From positions 21,435,217 to 21,499,216 of the forward strand of contig OZ020246.1 in assembly GCA_963971285.1 (NCBI GenBank): DNA of 64,000 bases, written 5' to 3'. A model generated the notes under the pieces. The model had not been told where the DNA came from. It searched no databases and was given only the letters and a program-made list of their open reading frames with translations. The position numbers were made by a program, and so were the translations under genes. The DNA comes from Astropecten irregularis. Lineage: Eukaryota > Echinodermata > Asteroidea > Paxillosida > Astropectinidae. Below are positions 1-12,535 of the stretch, piece by piece; the first letter of the stretch is position 1, and every line of letters begins with the position of its first letter.

Positions 1-21
1 AATGTTTTATGATCTTCACAG

Positions 22-3000
22 TACCTGGTGATGGAGGAACGCAGCTATGGGCCAGCATTGATAAGCCGTCCACTGTCCACTATTACTGCCGACAAAAGGA
101 CGAACTGTTTAACTTGTGGCTTAATGTTGAGGAGCTCGTCCCGTATGTCATAGACTGTTTTGTAGACAATGCCAGGTAAGAGCTCTGGTTTTCTTTTATT
201 GATGCTTTAAGTGTTTGGTAAACCATAATAAAGTTTCATGCTTATCAGCCTATAGATGTTTATAACCTTTGTGAAATCAACCATCCCCTTGTGCTGTGTT
301 ATATTGAGAAAGATTTGATTTGATTTGCATGGTGACAATTGGTATGTGGATCGTTTTGCGAAAACACCATTTAAGAATCGTTCGTGCTTCTATTTCATTC
401 GCACTTCTCGTAAGGTCTCAACATTTCGACTAGCCTGCTCTAGTCCTCATCAGCAGACCTGTGTTATATTGTCGCTGGCACATTTACCATGAAACTTGCT
501 TAACTTGGTCACTAAATAGTTATTATCTAAAATAGTAGTGTTATTTATTAACTTATTTATGCCCATTGCTTAGAGAGGGACTGACCTCTGAACAGGCAAA
601 GACCATAATTTACAATAAATTGGGGCACTGCCAACATGGGGTTGGGCAGCTCAATAGCGCTCTGCACTAGCGCTAAAAATAGCACCGGATCTCGGACAAA
701 CATTGCAACCATGCAAATGTGCGTGCGTGTGTGCGTGCATGCACACTATGCATGTGAGACAATGTTTGTCTGACATCCGGGGATTTTGTGACGTCATTAG
801 TGCGGAGCGCTATTACTGTAGCAGAGCACCGGTACTGTATTCCAGAGGTTACAGGTTTGAATCCCACTCTGGTCAATATGTCTTTGTTGACTTTTCTTAC
901 ATCATCCCTGTCAGTTTTCTTTATGAAATTATGATTTGATAATTTTACCTATTTTGTACTGTGACCCTCCCTTAAAAAGCCAGTGCAACAGTGCTGTCAA
1001 ATTTACTTGTAAATATCATGGTATTAGGAAAGCAAACAATTACAAGTATTGCCGATGATCATATATATGATGCGATAATATTATATGGGCCTTGACGGCG
1101 AATTTGTCCTTTACACATTGATAACAGGTGTAAGGTCATGCATGATAAATCAATTATTAAACTAATATTGGCATATCTCTCAATGCCAAAACTGTGTTGT
1201 ATCAGAATCAAAGATAATGTAGTAACAACAAACAACCTTAAATAACAGCCCCAAAGCCCTCAAACTCCAACAGGTAGTTCTGTTGAGTTTCGGCTGGTTT
1301 GGTACCAAACAGTAAGGAACTGTTGTTGGGTTTTGTTTAATTCAAATACTGTCAGTGTCTGGTTTAGGGAAGTATTGGCATGAGACCTGTGAAAACAAGT
1401 GTTGGAGTTTGAGGCAGTGTACTGGCATTCATTTTGTGGGTAAGGTTGCCCAGGGCATATCAGTTGCTGGTGGAAGCTGGTGCACTTGTGTGTTCAAAGG
1501 CACTGTGGCATTCTGTTGGGTTTGGGACAGGTGGTCTTCTATCCTGACAGGTCACAAATCAAGGCATAGACACATCCATACCAAGTGAATCAAACTCCAA
1601 CAGCTGTATGTGGCCTGTTCAAGTTTGTGAGGTTCAGTATCAATCACTATCAAACCTGTGACCAATGGTTGAAAAATGTTGAATTCAGTGTGCTTCCTAG
1701 TATACCAGTACAGTATTTATACCAGTACAGTATACAAGGGCCTAGGGAGTTAGGGATTTGGGGTGACAAATGAATTAAACTGATTGAGGAATGAATCCCC
1801 AACTCAAACTCCCTTTCAGTTGCTTGGCTAGGCAAATGTGGTGCATAAAATTGGCTTGCATTTAGTGCTGTGCTTTTTATTCGGATATAGAGTAACCCAC
1901 ACGGATTAAACGTTTCCGTTTACTAATTTGCCAAAAGGATTAACCGAAACCAACACCAAAAAAATATGGACTCACCGTGGCTCACGATTGGCTCACGCAA
2001 AAAAAATTTACAGTCAGTTATTTTGGCCATTTCGCCAAGTAGAAACACACTGTTCATATATTTTAATCTAAAAAACATCGTAAAATTACATGTACTATAA
2101 AAATAAACCTTCCGAGCGCGATTGGTATAATGTACAACTACAACTTGCAAGCATGGTTTTTCATTTAGCAAGGCACCCTTCCGCCTACGGAAAAACATCA
2201 TACACAATGAATTGCAAAATACCCCTGTGTCAGGATACCAAACCCCATCGGTTTACGCTACAGACTGCACTACGTGTACTGGGTGTATGTGTGTATGGGA
2301 CAAGACAGGTTTGCGCTTTCTGTCTACAGTTTCCTTCGCTTCATAACATGGGATGAAGCAATTTCTCGACTCATATATGGTTATTAATATTAGAGTAGAA
2401 GAAAAGCCTTGCTACAAGTTTCCCCCAAAGGCACAAGTTTTCAACAACTTCGTTCGTGAAGGCCTATAAACTCCCATGCCGTACGTGTAAACAGAGTGTA
2501 AACTTCACGCAAGTGAACTCAATGGACCTGCAGAAATACAGACCACTTGGGTTTCTATCTGTCACATGTATTGAGAATTTCGTTAAAATCCCATTGAATA
2601 TGCAGCGTACCGCGTGTGCGGAGTGCTTTTTATGGTCAAATTCTCCTTACGTCTAACTCTTGACACTGCCGTTGTTAGGTCGCGTCTAAAATACTTGGCT
2701 GCGGCTTGATATTACACACAAGTCTATGGTGGTAGCGGCTACAGCCACTTCTCATGATTTGCTTGCGACTTTGATCAGAGCTGAATGACCGAAGTTTTAC
2801 CGTGCGTAAAGAACTATGGGCGATTTCATGTACATCGTACGCGTAGAACTTCACTGGCCAGTGAACCAATGGCGTATTAATGGCGTAATTATATCCTATG
2901 GTGGAATTTATAGCGGCACCGCAACGATCGTTATACCATGCTGTATATGTACAGGACTCCCACATGGCATATTATGGATACGCTCATCATGCACGTGGCA

Positions 3001-6000
3001 CCATGTGCGTTCATTCTTCATACAATGCTCACAACATCGCGCATAATAAGACATTTTCTGATAGGCAGAGACAACACAGCGCTTTTATTCAGGCACTATT
3101 CTTCAACACTGACCACACACGACCGCCCGCTAGCACTGTTTATTTAAAAGGCGATTAAATCGTATAACACGGATCCGAATTTTTTTTTGCTTCCGGAAAC
3201 GAATAACAAATTACCCGATTTTGCACAGCACTACTTGCATTATTAAAACGGGGTGTGTACTGATTGTGTCCAATTGTTACATTGATATGTACATTTCAGA
3301 TGAAACAGGCTGTCCAAATGGCATATGGGATTTTCAAAAAGATACCCTTGCACCCGTCTCGGACAAGAACCTTGGTCAGATACCACAAACCCCCAAAACA
3401 GCAATACTTTACTCCACTCATTTCGTCATCACAACAAACACAACACATACATGTATCCATGGTATTCACTATTATTTGTACTTTGATATTTGAAGGACAT
3501 ACAGAACCATACAGCCCACCAGACAGGGCAGCTTTGTATGGAGCTTTTGGCCCCGCTCCAAGTGTTACAATAACTTTATGCCACAGTCTAGCCAAAATGC
3601 CTCAGGGGTTTTCTGCAGTTTAGTCCACAATTTGCCCAATTTTCTGATGAATCTGGTCCATATATAGGGCTCCATATGTTCACCGGAACTTCACCCTCTG
3701 TGTTATGGTGCTTTAAATTTGGGACACTTTCATACAGCTGCTGAAAAGCCCCTCTTTTTTGCGTTAAGAACCCAAAAAAAACACAAACATGAAAAAAATC
3801 ATCTTGGATAAAAACATGCTTAATACCAATTATCAACCAAATATTTTGTGATTTTGTTTTTGCTTAAATAAAATGCCTGACTTGTGGCAAATGGAATGTC
3901 AGTAATAGATCCATGTTCATTCACATCAACTGCACAAAACCACAACGTTTAAAATCAACAAGAAAGTTGCCTGTTTTTTAATGTTTATCATCAAATTGCC
4001 AATCTCAGTTTTCGTTTGCTCTGATTTTTTTAAACCAGTTTCTATTCAGTGGTTTATCATTCACATCTTGAAAAATGTCTTTCCCACGGTATAAGAGATT
4101 TCAGTTTTGGTTACACCAATTAGCAGATTAAACAGGACATGTTTCACTTTCATAGCCATACTGTGTAAATGTAATAATAGTAATATTTTAATAAATATGG
4201 GTATTTAGTGTGTAAATTACAAAAGGTTGAAGCACTTTGCAAAATAAAATGACAAGCAAAAAGACAAAGACGGGGGGGGGGGGGGGGGGGGGGTTATGGA
4301 ATTTCCTCTTCTTTTGTTTTTCACTTCACTCTTATGCCATTGAAAAGTGAAAACTGTACAAAGTATGGTAGACCTAAAGGTTGGAATTTTCTTTGTAAAG
4401 TTAAAGGTACATGCCCGATTATAGACTTCCTACATCCTTGGGATTTAGTCACTAGTCACATAGAGTTAGAAAGAGTCTGGGCCCAATTTCACTAATGCTT
4501 TGCGATCATTGCTAAAGCCCAAATCCATCGCTAAACGGAGAATCGATCGTTACTTTGCATAGCAATCTTCCATTTAGCAATGGATTTGGGCTTTAGCGAT
4601 GATCGCAAAGCGTTAGTGAAATTGTCTCAGGACTTAATTGTGACATGTTCTGAAAACCCCTCTTTTTCCATGTTTGGACTGTACAGAATTACCAGAGTTG
4701 TAATTGAACAATCCAACTAGAGTTTGCCCTTTTGTTTTTGTGTCATTTGCATTCAGGCTTGTGTACAACAACCAGACAAGGACCTCATCGGACTCACCTG
4801 GAGTCAATGTAACCACGGTCAACTTTGGCAATACTACATCAGTTGAATACCTAGATCCCAGCCAAATCTCCCTCAGTAAGTGCCCCAGATCATACCCAGA
4901 TTGTTTCTTGCCCAAATTTGACAAAATTAGGATGCCCACTTGGGCTTTAAATGTAGCATATAGGATTTGCAAAGATGTGCATTTTGGCTGAATTTGGTAC
5001 TTACACCTGTAGATAGACTAGTGAAGGTCTTAAACTTCCTTACAGACGTTGTTTCATGTACCTTTTTACGCTTTGTTCATCTGGATAGCAGAAATACGGC
5101 CGAAATAATCTTGACCCCCTCCGAATCCTTCACGGTTACACCACGCTTTCGAAATGCTAAAAAATCTTTCAGACGAACGATCTTTTTAAAAGACACTAAA
5201 TCTTGATTTGCTTGAAAAACCCAGCATCTGATGAACCAAGATTTCCCATGGTGACTGTTTGCACTGTTTACAAACTGTTGATGAGTCCATTTTCTGTCTC
5301 AAATTCAATTTTTGTTTTGGAGGCCTTGCAAATCCTGTACGCCGCCTTTAATATTGGATTTGCATGAACACTAATGCTGGACCTAATAGTGAATAATTGA
5401 GGTTTTTGCATTGTGCATTGGTTTGTCTGTGTCCAATTCTAAATGAGTCAGCATTAGATTCTAAAAGGCTCTTTTTCTTCATGAATGTGTTTGTTATCTT
5501 TCCCAGGCAAGTATTTCATCGGGATCGTCAATGCTTTGGTCGCTATAGGCTATGAGCGAGGTGTATCCATCCGAGGTGCTCCGTATGACTTTCGCAAATC
5601 ACCAAGTAAGTCTTCCCAGACCTATCTTCAAAATTCTTTCAGTTTTCATTTTCTAAGTCTTCAATTGCATACTGTAATATATGTTGTATATTTTAATATG
5701 TTTCAGTGTACACATGTATAGTCCCCTCAGCAGTTGGCCATTATACCTTCCTTGATGCTTAATATTTTGACTGGAAGCTGAACAGTGTTTTCGTGGATTT
5801 GCTAAACCTTCTGGTTTTAGATATTTAAGCCATTTAGTCATAGTTTCATGGGATGCCAGGTGAAAAACTACTCTCTGGTAAAGTTTTGCAATAAGTTTGT
5901 CATTAACTCTGTTTGGTGCTCAGAAACTGTCTGAATATTTTTTCGCTTGGAGTTAGGAGGGCCTGACGATTCGATCCTAGCCGGATCTTTCTCAAAGACT

Positions 6001-9000
6001 AAAATGACAAGGAGACAAGAAGATACACATATTTTTTCAACCTGTTGTATTTTGCCATATTGTTTTGCTTGTGAGGTTCGACTCTTTAGAAGGATCTTGT
6101 AGTAGAACAAAAGACCTAACAATGTTTGAACCTAATCATCAAATAACCACTAGGGAAACTGACTGAATTTTAAAGTCATTGAAAAGTGAACAAAGACAGA
6201 TTGACTGGAGTGAGATTCGATCCAACAACGCCCTGAATACCGTACAGGCACTCTACCAACTGAGCCATCCAGCCCTACATTGGTGGTGATCCCAATATCT
6301 TTATTCATTTGGCAGTCAGAAGCCATGAAACCACGCACAGACCGCCATACTGCTTGAACCTCAATGAAATATGACATGCACTGTTCATGCACAGACATGT
6401 GCAACACATTTTGAAGATTTCTAGGGACTCTAGGGAGCATGGATGTATTTCAAAGCCTCATGGTCACTGACAAGTTCGTTCCTTATTGTAGGCGAGGCAC
6501 AAATCTACTTCCGCAACCTCACCCTCCTGGTCGAGGAGACGTACCGCATCAATCAGAATCGCAAGGTGGTGATCCTGTCGCATAGTCTGGGTTGCATCTA
6601 CAGCCTGTACTTCCTCAACAGGCAGTCCAAGGCCTGGAAAGACAAGTACATCCAGGCCTTTGCCCCGATCTCCGGTCCCTGGGGCGGGGCAACTAAAAGT
6701 GCCCGGGTGGTCATGTCAGGTGAGTTGCATCATCACGGGAACCCCCCAAAAAATGAACCTGTTTTCATGAAATCAATCCGAAGTTTTCACAAAAGACAAA
6801 TTTTGAAATCTGCATTGATCAATTTCTTTTACCTTTAAAGCCAGGGCTTCTTTAACCCTAGCAGGCATTGAGACCACAATTCACCACTCATGGTTTACAC
6901 AGTGCCACACACAAAAGGTCATACATACACTGTGTGCTGGATGTGTGGTCCGTTGTGGTGTACAGTAAAGCTCCTGTGTGGCACATGTCAAACGTTAGGG
7001 TTTTAATGGCGGCGCATGCGACACTTGTGGCATTTAGACGTAGTCCAAATGGTGCGTGCTGTGAATTGGCATAAAAAAATGAATTAAAACAAATTGAAAA
7101 TTCTTGACATTTCTAGTATTCTGTTGTACCACTCTGTCACATATCTGTACTACTTTTACACAAACAAACCTTTAAAAAGGGTAAAATATGTCACACTCTG
7201 AGCCGTTAAAAATATTCCAAATCCAGTCCGAGTCCTAAGACACGCCCCTGGACCCCACCCATGAAGGGCTTGATCACTTCACTCTTTCCCATTAAGTTGG
7301 CGCTTCATGATCACTTAATTTGTAGAAGTGGTGCTTCAATCAAAAATAGTTGAGAAGGCCTGATTTAAACCTATTGGAATGATTTTTGGGAGCCCTAGAT
7401 GGGAACAAGTCATATCACAAGAAAAAGAACACCCCCTCCTCCAATAAACAAAATAAAGATACGATAAACATTATGTTGGAATTCTCCCAGGCGACAACCT
7501 TGGCGACTTTGTTGTCTATGCAAAATCTGTGCGGAAAGCACAGCGGAGCTGGCCCAGTCTCTACTTACTGCTGCCGACCGACAAATTCTGGGGTGATAAG
7601 GAGGTCTTTATCCAGACGCCGGACAGGAACTACACGGTGAAGGATTACAAGCAGCTGATGACGGATATTCAGTATGAGGTGGGCTGGGAGATCATACAGG
7701 ACGTCAGGTACTTAGTGTACGATCTGAAGCCGCCAGGTACGTAGTCTCAAAGAAGTACGGCGGGAAAAGATTTCCCTCTTTGAAGTCAACATATTGCTTT
7801 CAAAAAGTAATAGGCATCTTTATTACCGTTATAGATATTTTTCAATTTCCGTTACTGTTAGCTGTGGTAGTGATGCCACTCTCAGGGATGAGATTTCTCA
7901 GATTAAAATCTGATTTCAGATTTTTTTGTTTTGGATTTCAGATTTTTTTCCTCACAGGATGTGTGCAAAAGTATAGGAGATTTTCAGATTTCAGACTTTT
8001 TATGCTCACTGTTTTCAGATATTTGTATCATTGGTCAATCTCATCCCTGCACTCTGCTTTCAAATAGCACATGCAAAACTTGAGTTGAAACTTCGTACCC
8101 AAATTTAATGCACCAGTGTGCTGACTGACCATTCACCGAGGGTAAAACTTTTGAGTAGAATCTGAAGTAGAATCAAGTCACCAGACAAGGTAGCGGGATG
8201 TTTAGTTTCTGAACTGTTTATGAAGTTTTGCTTCAGTCCACGCTCGGCTCAGAATTTCTCCAGTCACGCCTGGCTCTTCTGAATCCTGCCTGAATTGCAG
8301 TTGGTCGCTCCCTGTAGATCTTCCCTCCTTCAGAAATGGAAACGGGAACAGGAGAACAAAGCGATGTCTCCACAAGAATACTAATTCTGAAATGTATGCA
8401 GTTCATCTCAAGGCACTTCTTGATACTTTGATCTCCAGGTGTACCGGTTTACGGCATCCACGGCCGGGATGTCGAGACAGAGCAGTACTACCTGTATGAC
8501 AAGAAAAAGAACCTGTTTCCTGATGATCAGCCCATCATCACGTACGGCCAGGGGGACGGCACGGTCAACATGAGGAGCTTAAAGGGTTACATGAAGTGAG
8601 TAACACGTATACTAGTAACTGGTGTGGCCATGGTCAAAGTTAGAGATGCCCAATGGCAATGGCATTGGAATCCTAAGACACTGTAAGAGTGGAGGTTGTG
8701 AATGCAGTTTCTAGTATTACTTCATGCCTTCTGTAACAATAAGAATGGGTACATAGGTAGACATTCCCATAGACTTATAGCATTAAAATAAATCATCCTT
8801 TCTTTTTTCCCCCTTGTTAGCATGTTAGGAAACCCTGCTCATCCAAACTTTACATACAAAGGTTTTAGTCTGCAAAGGATTTAAAAAAATGAAAAATTCT
8901 TTCTACTTTTTGAGAACTTTTGAAAAGTTACGTGAATGAGGATACCGAGAAATAAAGACTTTTTACACATTGGAAGAGTGACATTTTTAGCACAGTGGCA

Positions 9001-9288
9001 CAAAATTAAAGCCAGCAAAAGCAAAAAGACACTTTGCTTTACAGTAAATTTTTGTTTTGATCGTCTTTTTGAAATTATAACCCCTGATTATATGTCTGGT
9101 TTTCTTCTTTCTTTCTTTTATTTTACATTGCTTAATTTTTTATGCAAAACTCTTTCCTTCACAGATGGCAGCACGAACAGCCATTCCCTGTCTCTGAGTT
9201 TGAGATCTCTGGTGGGGAACATTTAGCCATTCTTCAGAACACGACGCTACACAAATACATCATCAAAACGGTTCTGCATCTCCCTTGA
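22..9288 (+). CDS. PLA2G15: Lysosomal phospholipase A2 (group XV), 3' seven exons, 5' end outside window
   Basis: Serine acyltransferase/phospholipase of the LCAT family; the vertebrate orthologue deacylates phospholipids and makes 1-O-acylceramide in the lysosome. Coding exons read from the sequence: 22-175, 4757-4875, 5507-5605, 6492-6719, 7491-7736, 8439-8595, 9165-9288 (TGA). All junctions are GT-AG and phases agree, giving 375 visible residues with one base borrowed from an upstream exon. The fragment opens with [11 protein letters not shown], matching the VPGDLGNQLEA oxyanion region of human PLA2G15, and continues with [14 protein letters not shown]. The nucleophile is Ser156 of the fragment in LSHSLGC (codon 6584-6586), the acid Asp322 in YGQGDGTVN, and the base His354 in [16 protein letters not shown] and [14 protein letters not shown] also match the family. 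The human protein is 412 residues, so only the signal peptide and a short N-terminal part are missing. It resembles PLA2G15 more than secreted LCAT. Confidence 0.95.
331..460 (-). repeat. Interspersed repeat copy 1, carrying a hammerhead-like motif
   Basis: Related copies are at 55430-55560 (same orientation) and, in the opposite orientation, at 61765-61860. Shared blocks include the complements of GGATCGTTTTGCGAAAACAC and GCACTTCTCGTAAGGTCTCA. On the minus strand 424-453 reads CTGATGAGGACTAG, the loop AGCAGG, then CTAGTCGAAA, a 6-bp stem set between CTGATGA and GAAA. Confidence 0.6.
653..814. mobile_element. MITE-like element with about 50-bp terminal inverted repeats
   Basis: The left arm begins AATAGCGCTCTGCACTA and the right arm ends TAGTGCGGAGCGCTATT. 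The arms continue pairing imperfectly through CACCGGATCTCGGACAAAC against GTTTGTCTGACATCCGGG. There is no coding capacity. Confidence 0.65.
815..905 (+). repeat. Degenerate 3' fragment of the tRNA-derived element
   Basis: It contains a B-box-like GGTTTGAATCCCACTCTGGT followed by the TTTGTTGACTTTTC tail seen in the better copies at 26490-26829 and 53581-53807. The A box is lost. Confidence 0.5.
4478..4631. mobile_element. Palindromic MITE, family 1 (copy 1)
   Basis: The arms are nearly complementary: TTTCACTAATGCTTTGCGAT at the left and ATCGCAAAGCGTTAGTGAAA at the right, with an inner pair CCCAAATCCATCGCTAAACG and its near complement. Copies at 46443-46596 and 54496-54652 share both arms. The whole unit folds as one hairpin and has no open frame. 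Confidence 0.8.
5950..6090 (+). repeat. Fragment of a GATCCTAGC-type repeat
   Basis: AGGAGGGCCTGACGATTCGA followed by TCCTAGCCGGATCTTTCTCA matches the repeated palindromic unit at 23476-23667 and a fragment at 26900-26965. It lies in an intron of PLA2G15. Confidence 0.5.
6132..6350 (-). repeat. tRNA-derived SINE-like element
   Basis: In reverse orientation it carries an A-box-like TGGCTCAGTTGGTAGAGTGC and a B-box-like GGATCGAATCTCACTCCAGT, with the flanking tail whose complement is AATCATCAAATAACCACTAG. It is in intron 5606-6491 of PLA2G15. The body is too diverged to call a functional tRNA. Confidence 0.75.
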
Positions 9289-9775
9289 CCACGGATCTGA
9301 CGACCAAAACATTTTTTGTACTGAATTATTTTTCAAGATATCATCTGGAGTATGGTGGAGGCATGGCCTGTGACGGAGGCGTGGCCAGTGGATTGTGCGT
9401 CTCTGTTAAGATGTGGACTTGGCTCTGATTCCTAAATGAGCCTAATTTAAAAATCTGCCAAGTACTGGGTGCAAGCGATACTTGTCATATGAAATTCTGG
9501 CCCGGTAACCAGTGTTTGCTTAGCAGTATTTTTCGGGGCTTAGCAAATTTTGTGTGCTGTGTAATATCTTTATGTAAAGTATGTTGGGAGCCAGTTTCGG
9601 GAAGCTTTATATGGCAAATGCTGGTCCCCAGCCACAATATCATATGATGAGTTTTGCTTTTGCCTGGTTCCCTGCTTAATTTAGTTTGACAAATTACAAA
9701 CAATTTGACAGCCAATAGCAATAAGGCCAGTAAGAATCCATTTTGAAATAATGGAATAAAATACGACATTTTTTT

Positions 9776-9928
9776 CCAGGGGTCGATTTCACCAAACTCA
9801 TCGTAACTTACTATCAAGCGTAAGGCTTAATGACGCATTGCAGCCCTACATACATGTAGGATACGATAGGTTATCCTTCTTTACTCGAGTTACGATCGCT
9901 CGTAGGGCTTCGTGAAATTGACCCCTGG
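9776..9928. mobile_element. Palindromic MITE with CCAGGGGTCGATTTCAC ends
   Basis: It starts CCAGGGGTCGATTTCACCAA and ends CGTGAAATTGACCCCTGG, nearly perfect inverted termini. The inner TACATACATGTAGGATACGA and the following TATCCT also pair loosely. It is about 153 bp and noncoding, in or just after the PLA2G15 3' UTR. Confidence 0.75.
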
Positions 9929-12353
9929 TGATATCAAAATGGGAATGTTTATTGCAGGATAGGGTGGTTGTCTCTTTTATCCTTTAATAGGAAAAGCAAT
10001 ACTCATGTTGCATAAAACTGCATAATTTCACAGAGATCTTCAAGAATTATATACCCTTTGGAAATTAGAGTTTTAAAATATAAAAAATGCACAAATGGAA
10101 TTTGATGAAATTTGGTGAAATTTGGTTGCAAAGTAGCTAGTTTAATATTCAGTGTGTGCTTATAATTCAAGTGATTGGCGCTATATGTCCATTGTCATCC
10201 AACATGACAAGCCAGAGTACCCTTTTTTTCTTTTTTTTCCAACATCGTTGGTTACTTGCCAACATATACAAGCCAGGCTGCGTCAGTTTTACACGTACAA
10301 CGTGTGTACTTGTACATAAGTTGTCTGCAGTGCGATTTTTCCAAATGTGTGTGGATAGATCTACCTGTTTTTGGATTTCATTTGTTTGTTTGTTTTTTCT
10401 TCATTTTCAATTTGGAAGTGCTGAGAGACACTTGAAAACATACAAATGACATGAAAATGTAAATGCGTATACTTCCACAGCTTTGTGTATAAAGAGCCCT
10501 AGGACAATCATAATTTATTTGATTCGTACTTCTTTCTGCAATAATGTTCGGATTTTGATAAAAGCTTTTAGGATTTTGGATGAATATTCCCGTATTGGTT
10601 AATTCAGTTGTGTCATTGCTCGATGTAGCCAGTAATTAAGCTTTCGTAACTGCCCTCAATGCTCAACTTATTAGTCTTATTGTATCCCTACTACCTCATT
10701 GATTTGATTCATTCTGCACATTCAGCATAGTATGTACCAAAGATCCTAGAGTGCCTACGGTGCAAAGATATCTTACTCAGCCAAAAAAGTGAAGTATCAT
10801 TTGGCCACCATTTTAGTAAGCAATGGAGCTATTTCTGATGTTATTAACGTCAAATTCAACTGTTGTAAGACGAACCTTTCACCCAAACAATTATTAGCAT
10901 TATTATTAAGGCATTGTATTATAATTTATTCGGTCAGAATCACACATCAAATGAAGACAGTAAATTTTTTTGTTACTAAAAGGGCCGCCTGTGCGTACTT
11001 CTTTTATCTGGTTGTGCGTGATTTTGAAAGAGTAAGGCTTCCGGTATGTTGCGCAGCTTTTGGATCCTTTGGCATGTACTTTGTACAAAATAGTGGTTGT
11101 ATGATTGTAGTGCAGCATTGTCAGACATTAGTGCTATTTTTCATGCGAGATGGCTTAAGCCGTTGAATCAAAGTTGAATCAGTTGTATTTCCTTTAAAGG
11201 GGCTTGTATGCATTAACTTTTGGAGGGTGTCTCTGCATTTAGTGTATTATCAGGGTTTAATGAATTTCTATTTATGCGAATAACCAAAAACTGCTAAACA
11301 AGAAAGACAAGATTTTCAGCCAAGTTTACATGAAAAGAACGTAACAATTACTTTAATAAGAATACTCCATTAAGGAGAAAGTGCAAGTAAATGGGAGACT
11401 TTAGGCTATGCCAGCATACATGACATTAGTTTTTGCTTGTAAGGAGCACTCGTGTGTAAAATACTGAGCATGTATTTGTTATTCTGTGCCTGCGCACACC
11501 TGGTATTACAAATTTACAACCAGTGGAAAAAGACTCTATAATCTCCCATTGCGAGCATCCCTTTATTCTCAAATCTTGGCTAGAAATCATTCACTCGGCA
11601 GACGTAGTTGTTGCAATTTGATATGAAGTTAAATTTCTGGGGAGGTGGAATATTCAAATTTGATTTATTTTTATTATTTTTTTTTCATAAAGGCAAATTA
11701 TTGAGAAATAGATGTGAGTTGGAAATTTCTGATAGTTAAACTGTAAAAAGGTAGCATCTTAAATGGAAAGATATCGATACAAAGTGTAGATTTTGATTTG
11801 TAGATTTTTAGCCACAGAAAAGTTGTTTTGCATTTTTTGTTTGTGTACATTACCAAAGAATTGAGCATCAGAATTGCATATAAATCCTGAACTTCCAAAC
11901 AAAGAATCAAAATCTGAATCAAATGTCGTACCCTGTAACAAATAACCAATAATTAATGAATGATTTCTGTACATTTTCAAAGATTGTCCGAAACGTTTAA
12001 ATGTACATGTATAAAGAATACTATGGTACTCATCATTCTCGTGTCATTTTAGTGTTCAATAGAAGTTTTGTTTCTGTGCATTTTGATTTGAGCATCTATA
12101 GTATGGTGCAGTATATATGAGGATACAGTAAAGGGATGCTGATTGGTTAATGCTGACTTATTATTAACACAACCATGGCAACAAAGCTTTGACCTGAAGG
12201 GCATTCAGACTCATGCCTATTCTTTCTTCCTCACTGAGAGCAATCTTCATTTGGCAAACTACTTACCATCCATGGAAAAGACCCAAATCCTAACAAACGG
12301 CAAAGAATCAACTGTAGTTTCTTAATAAATTCCTCTCTTGTAACTTCTAAATA

Positions 12354-12535
12354 TATTATTATTGAAAAGTGAACAAAGATAAATTTACTGGAGCGGGATT
12401 CAAACCAGCGACCTCCGAAACTCCGAAAAAAGGTCGGAGGTCGCCGGTTCAAATCCCGCTCCAGTCGATTTTTCTTTTTCACTATTCAATGACTTAAAAA
12501 TTCAGTCAATTTTCCTTGTGGTTATTTGATGATAT
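12354..12535. repeat. Fold-back tRNA-derived element (inverted pair)
   Basis: A reversed module ending in CTGGAGCGGGATTCAAACCA meets, across a short spacer of CCGAAA units, a forward module GGTCGCCGGTTCAAATCCCG. It ends with the usual tail (CAATGACTT, then GTGGTTATTTGATGAT). It is a shorter version of the inverted dimer at 26490-26829. Confidence 0.75.

Larger units (their letters stand above)
176..4756 (+). other. Long intron of PLA2G15, mostly repeat or unassigned sequence
   Basis: GT at 176 and AG at 4755-4756. It contains the repeat fragment at 331-460, a terminal-inverted-repeat element at 653-814, a tRNA-like element fragment at 815-905, a poly-G run near 4271-4293 and a palindromic element at 4478-4631. 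Between 950 and 4250 I see no coding exon or other recognisable feature; the short open frames there show no family motif. Confidence 0.6.

Noticed and set aside
4271..4293. Poly-G run and other G or C runs (22860, 44711, 57119, 62945)
   Set aside because: Simple homopolymers prone to sequencing error, with no supporting structure.
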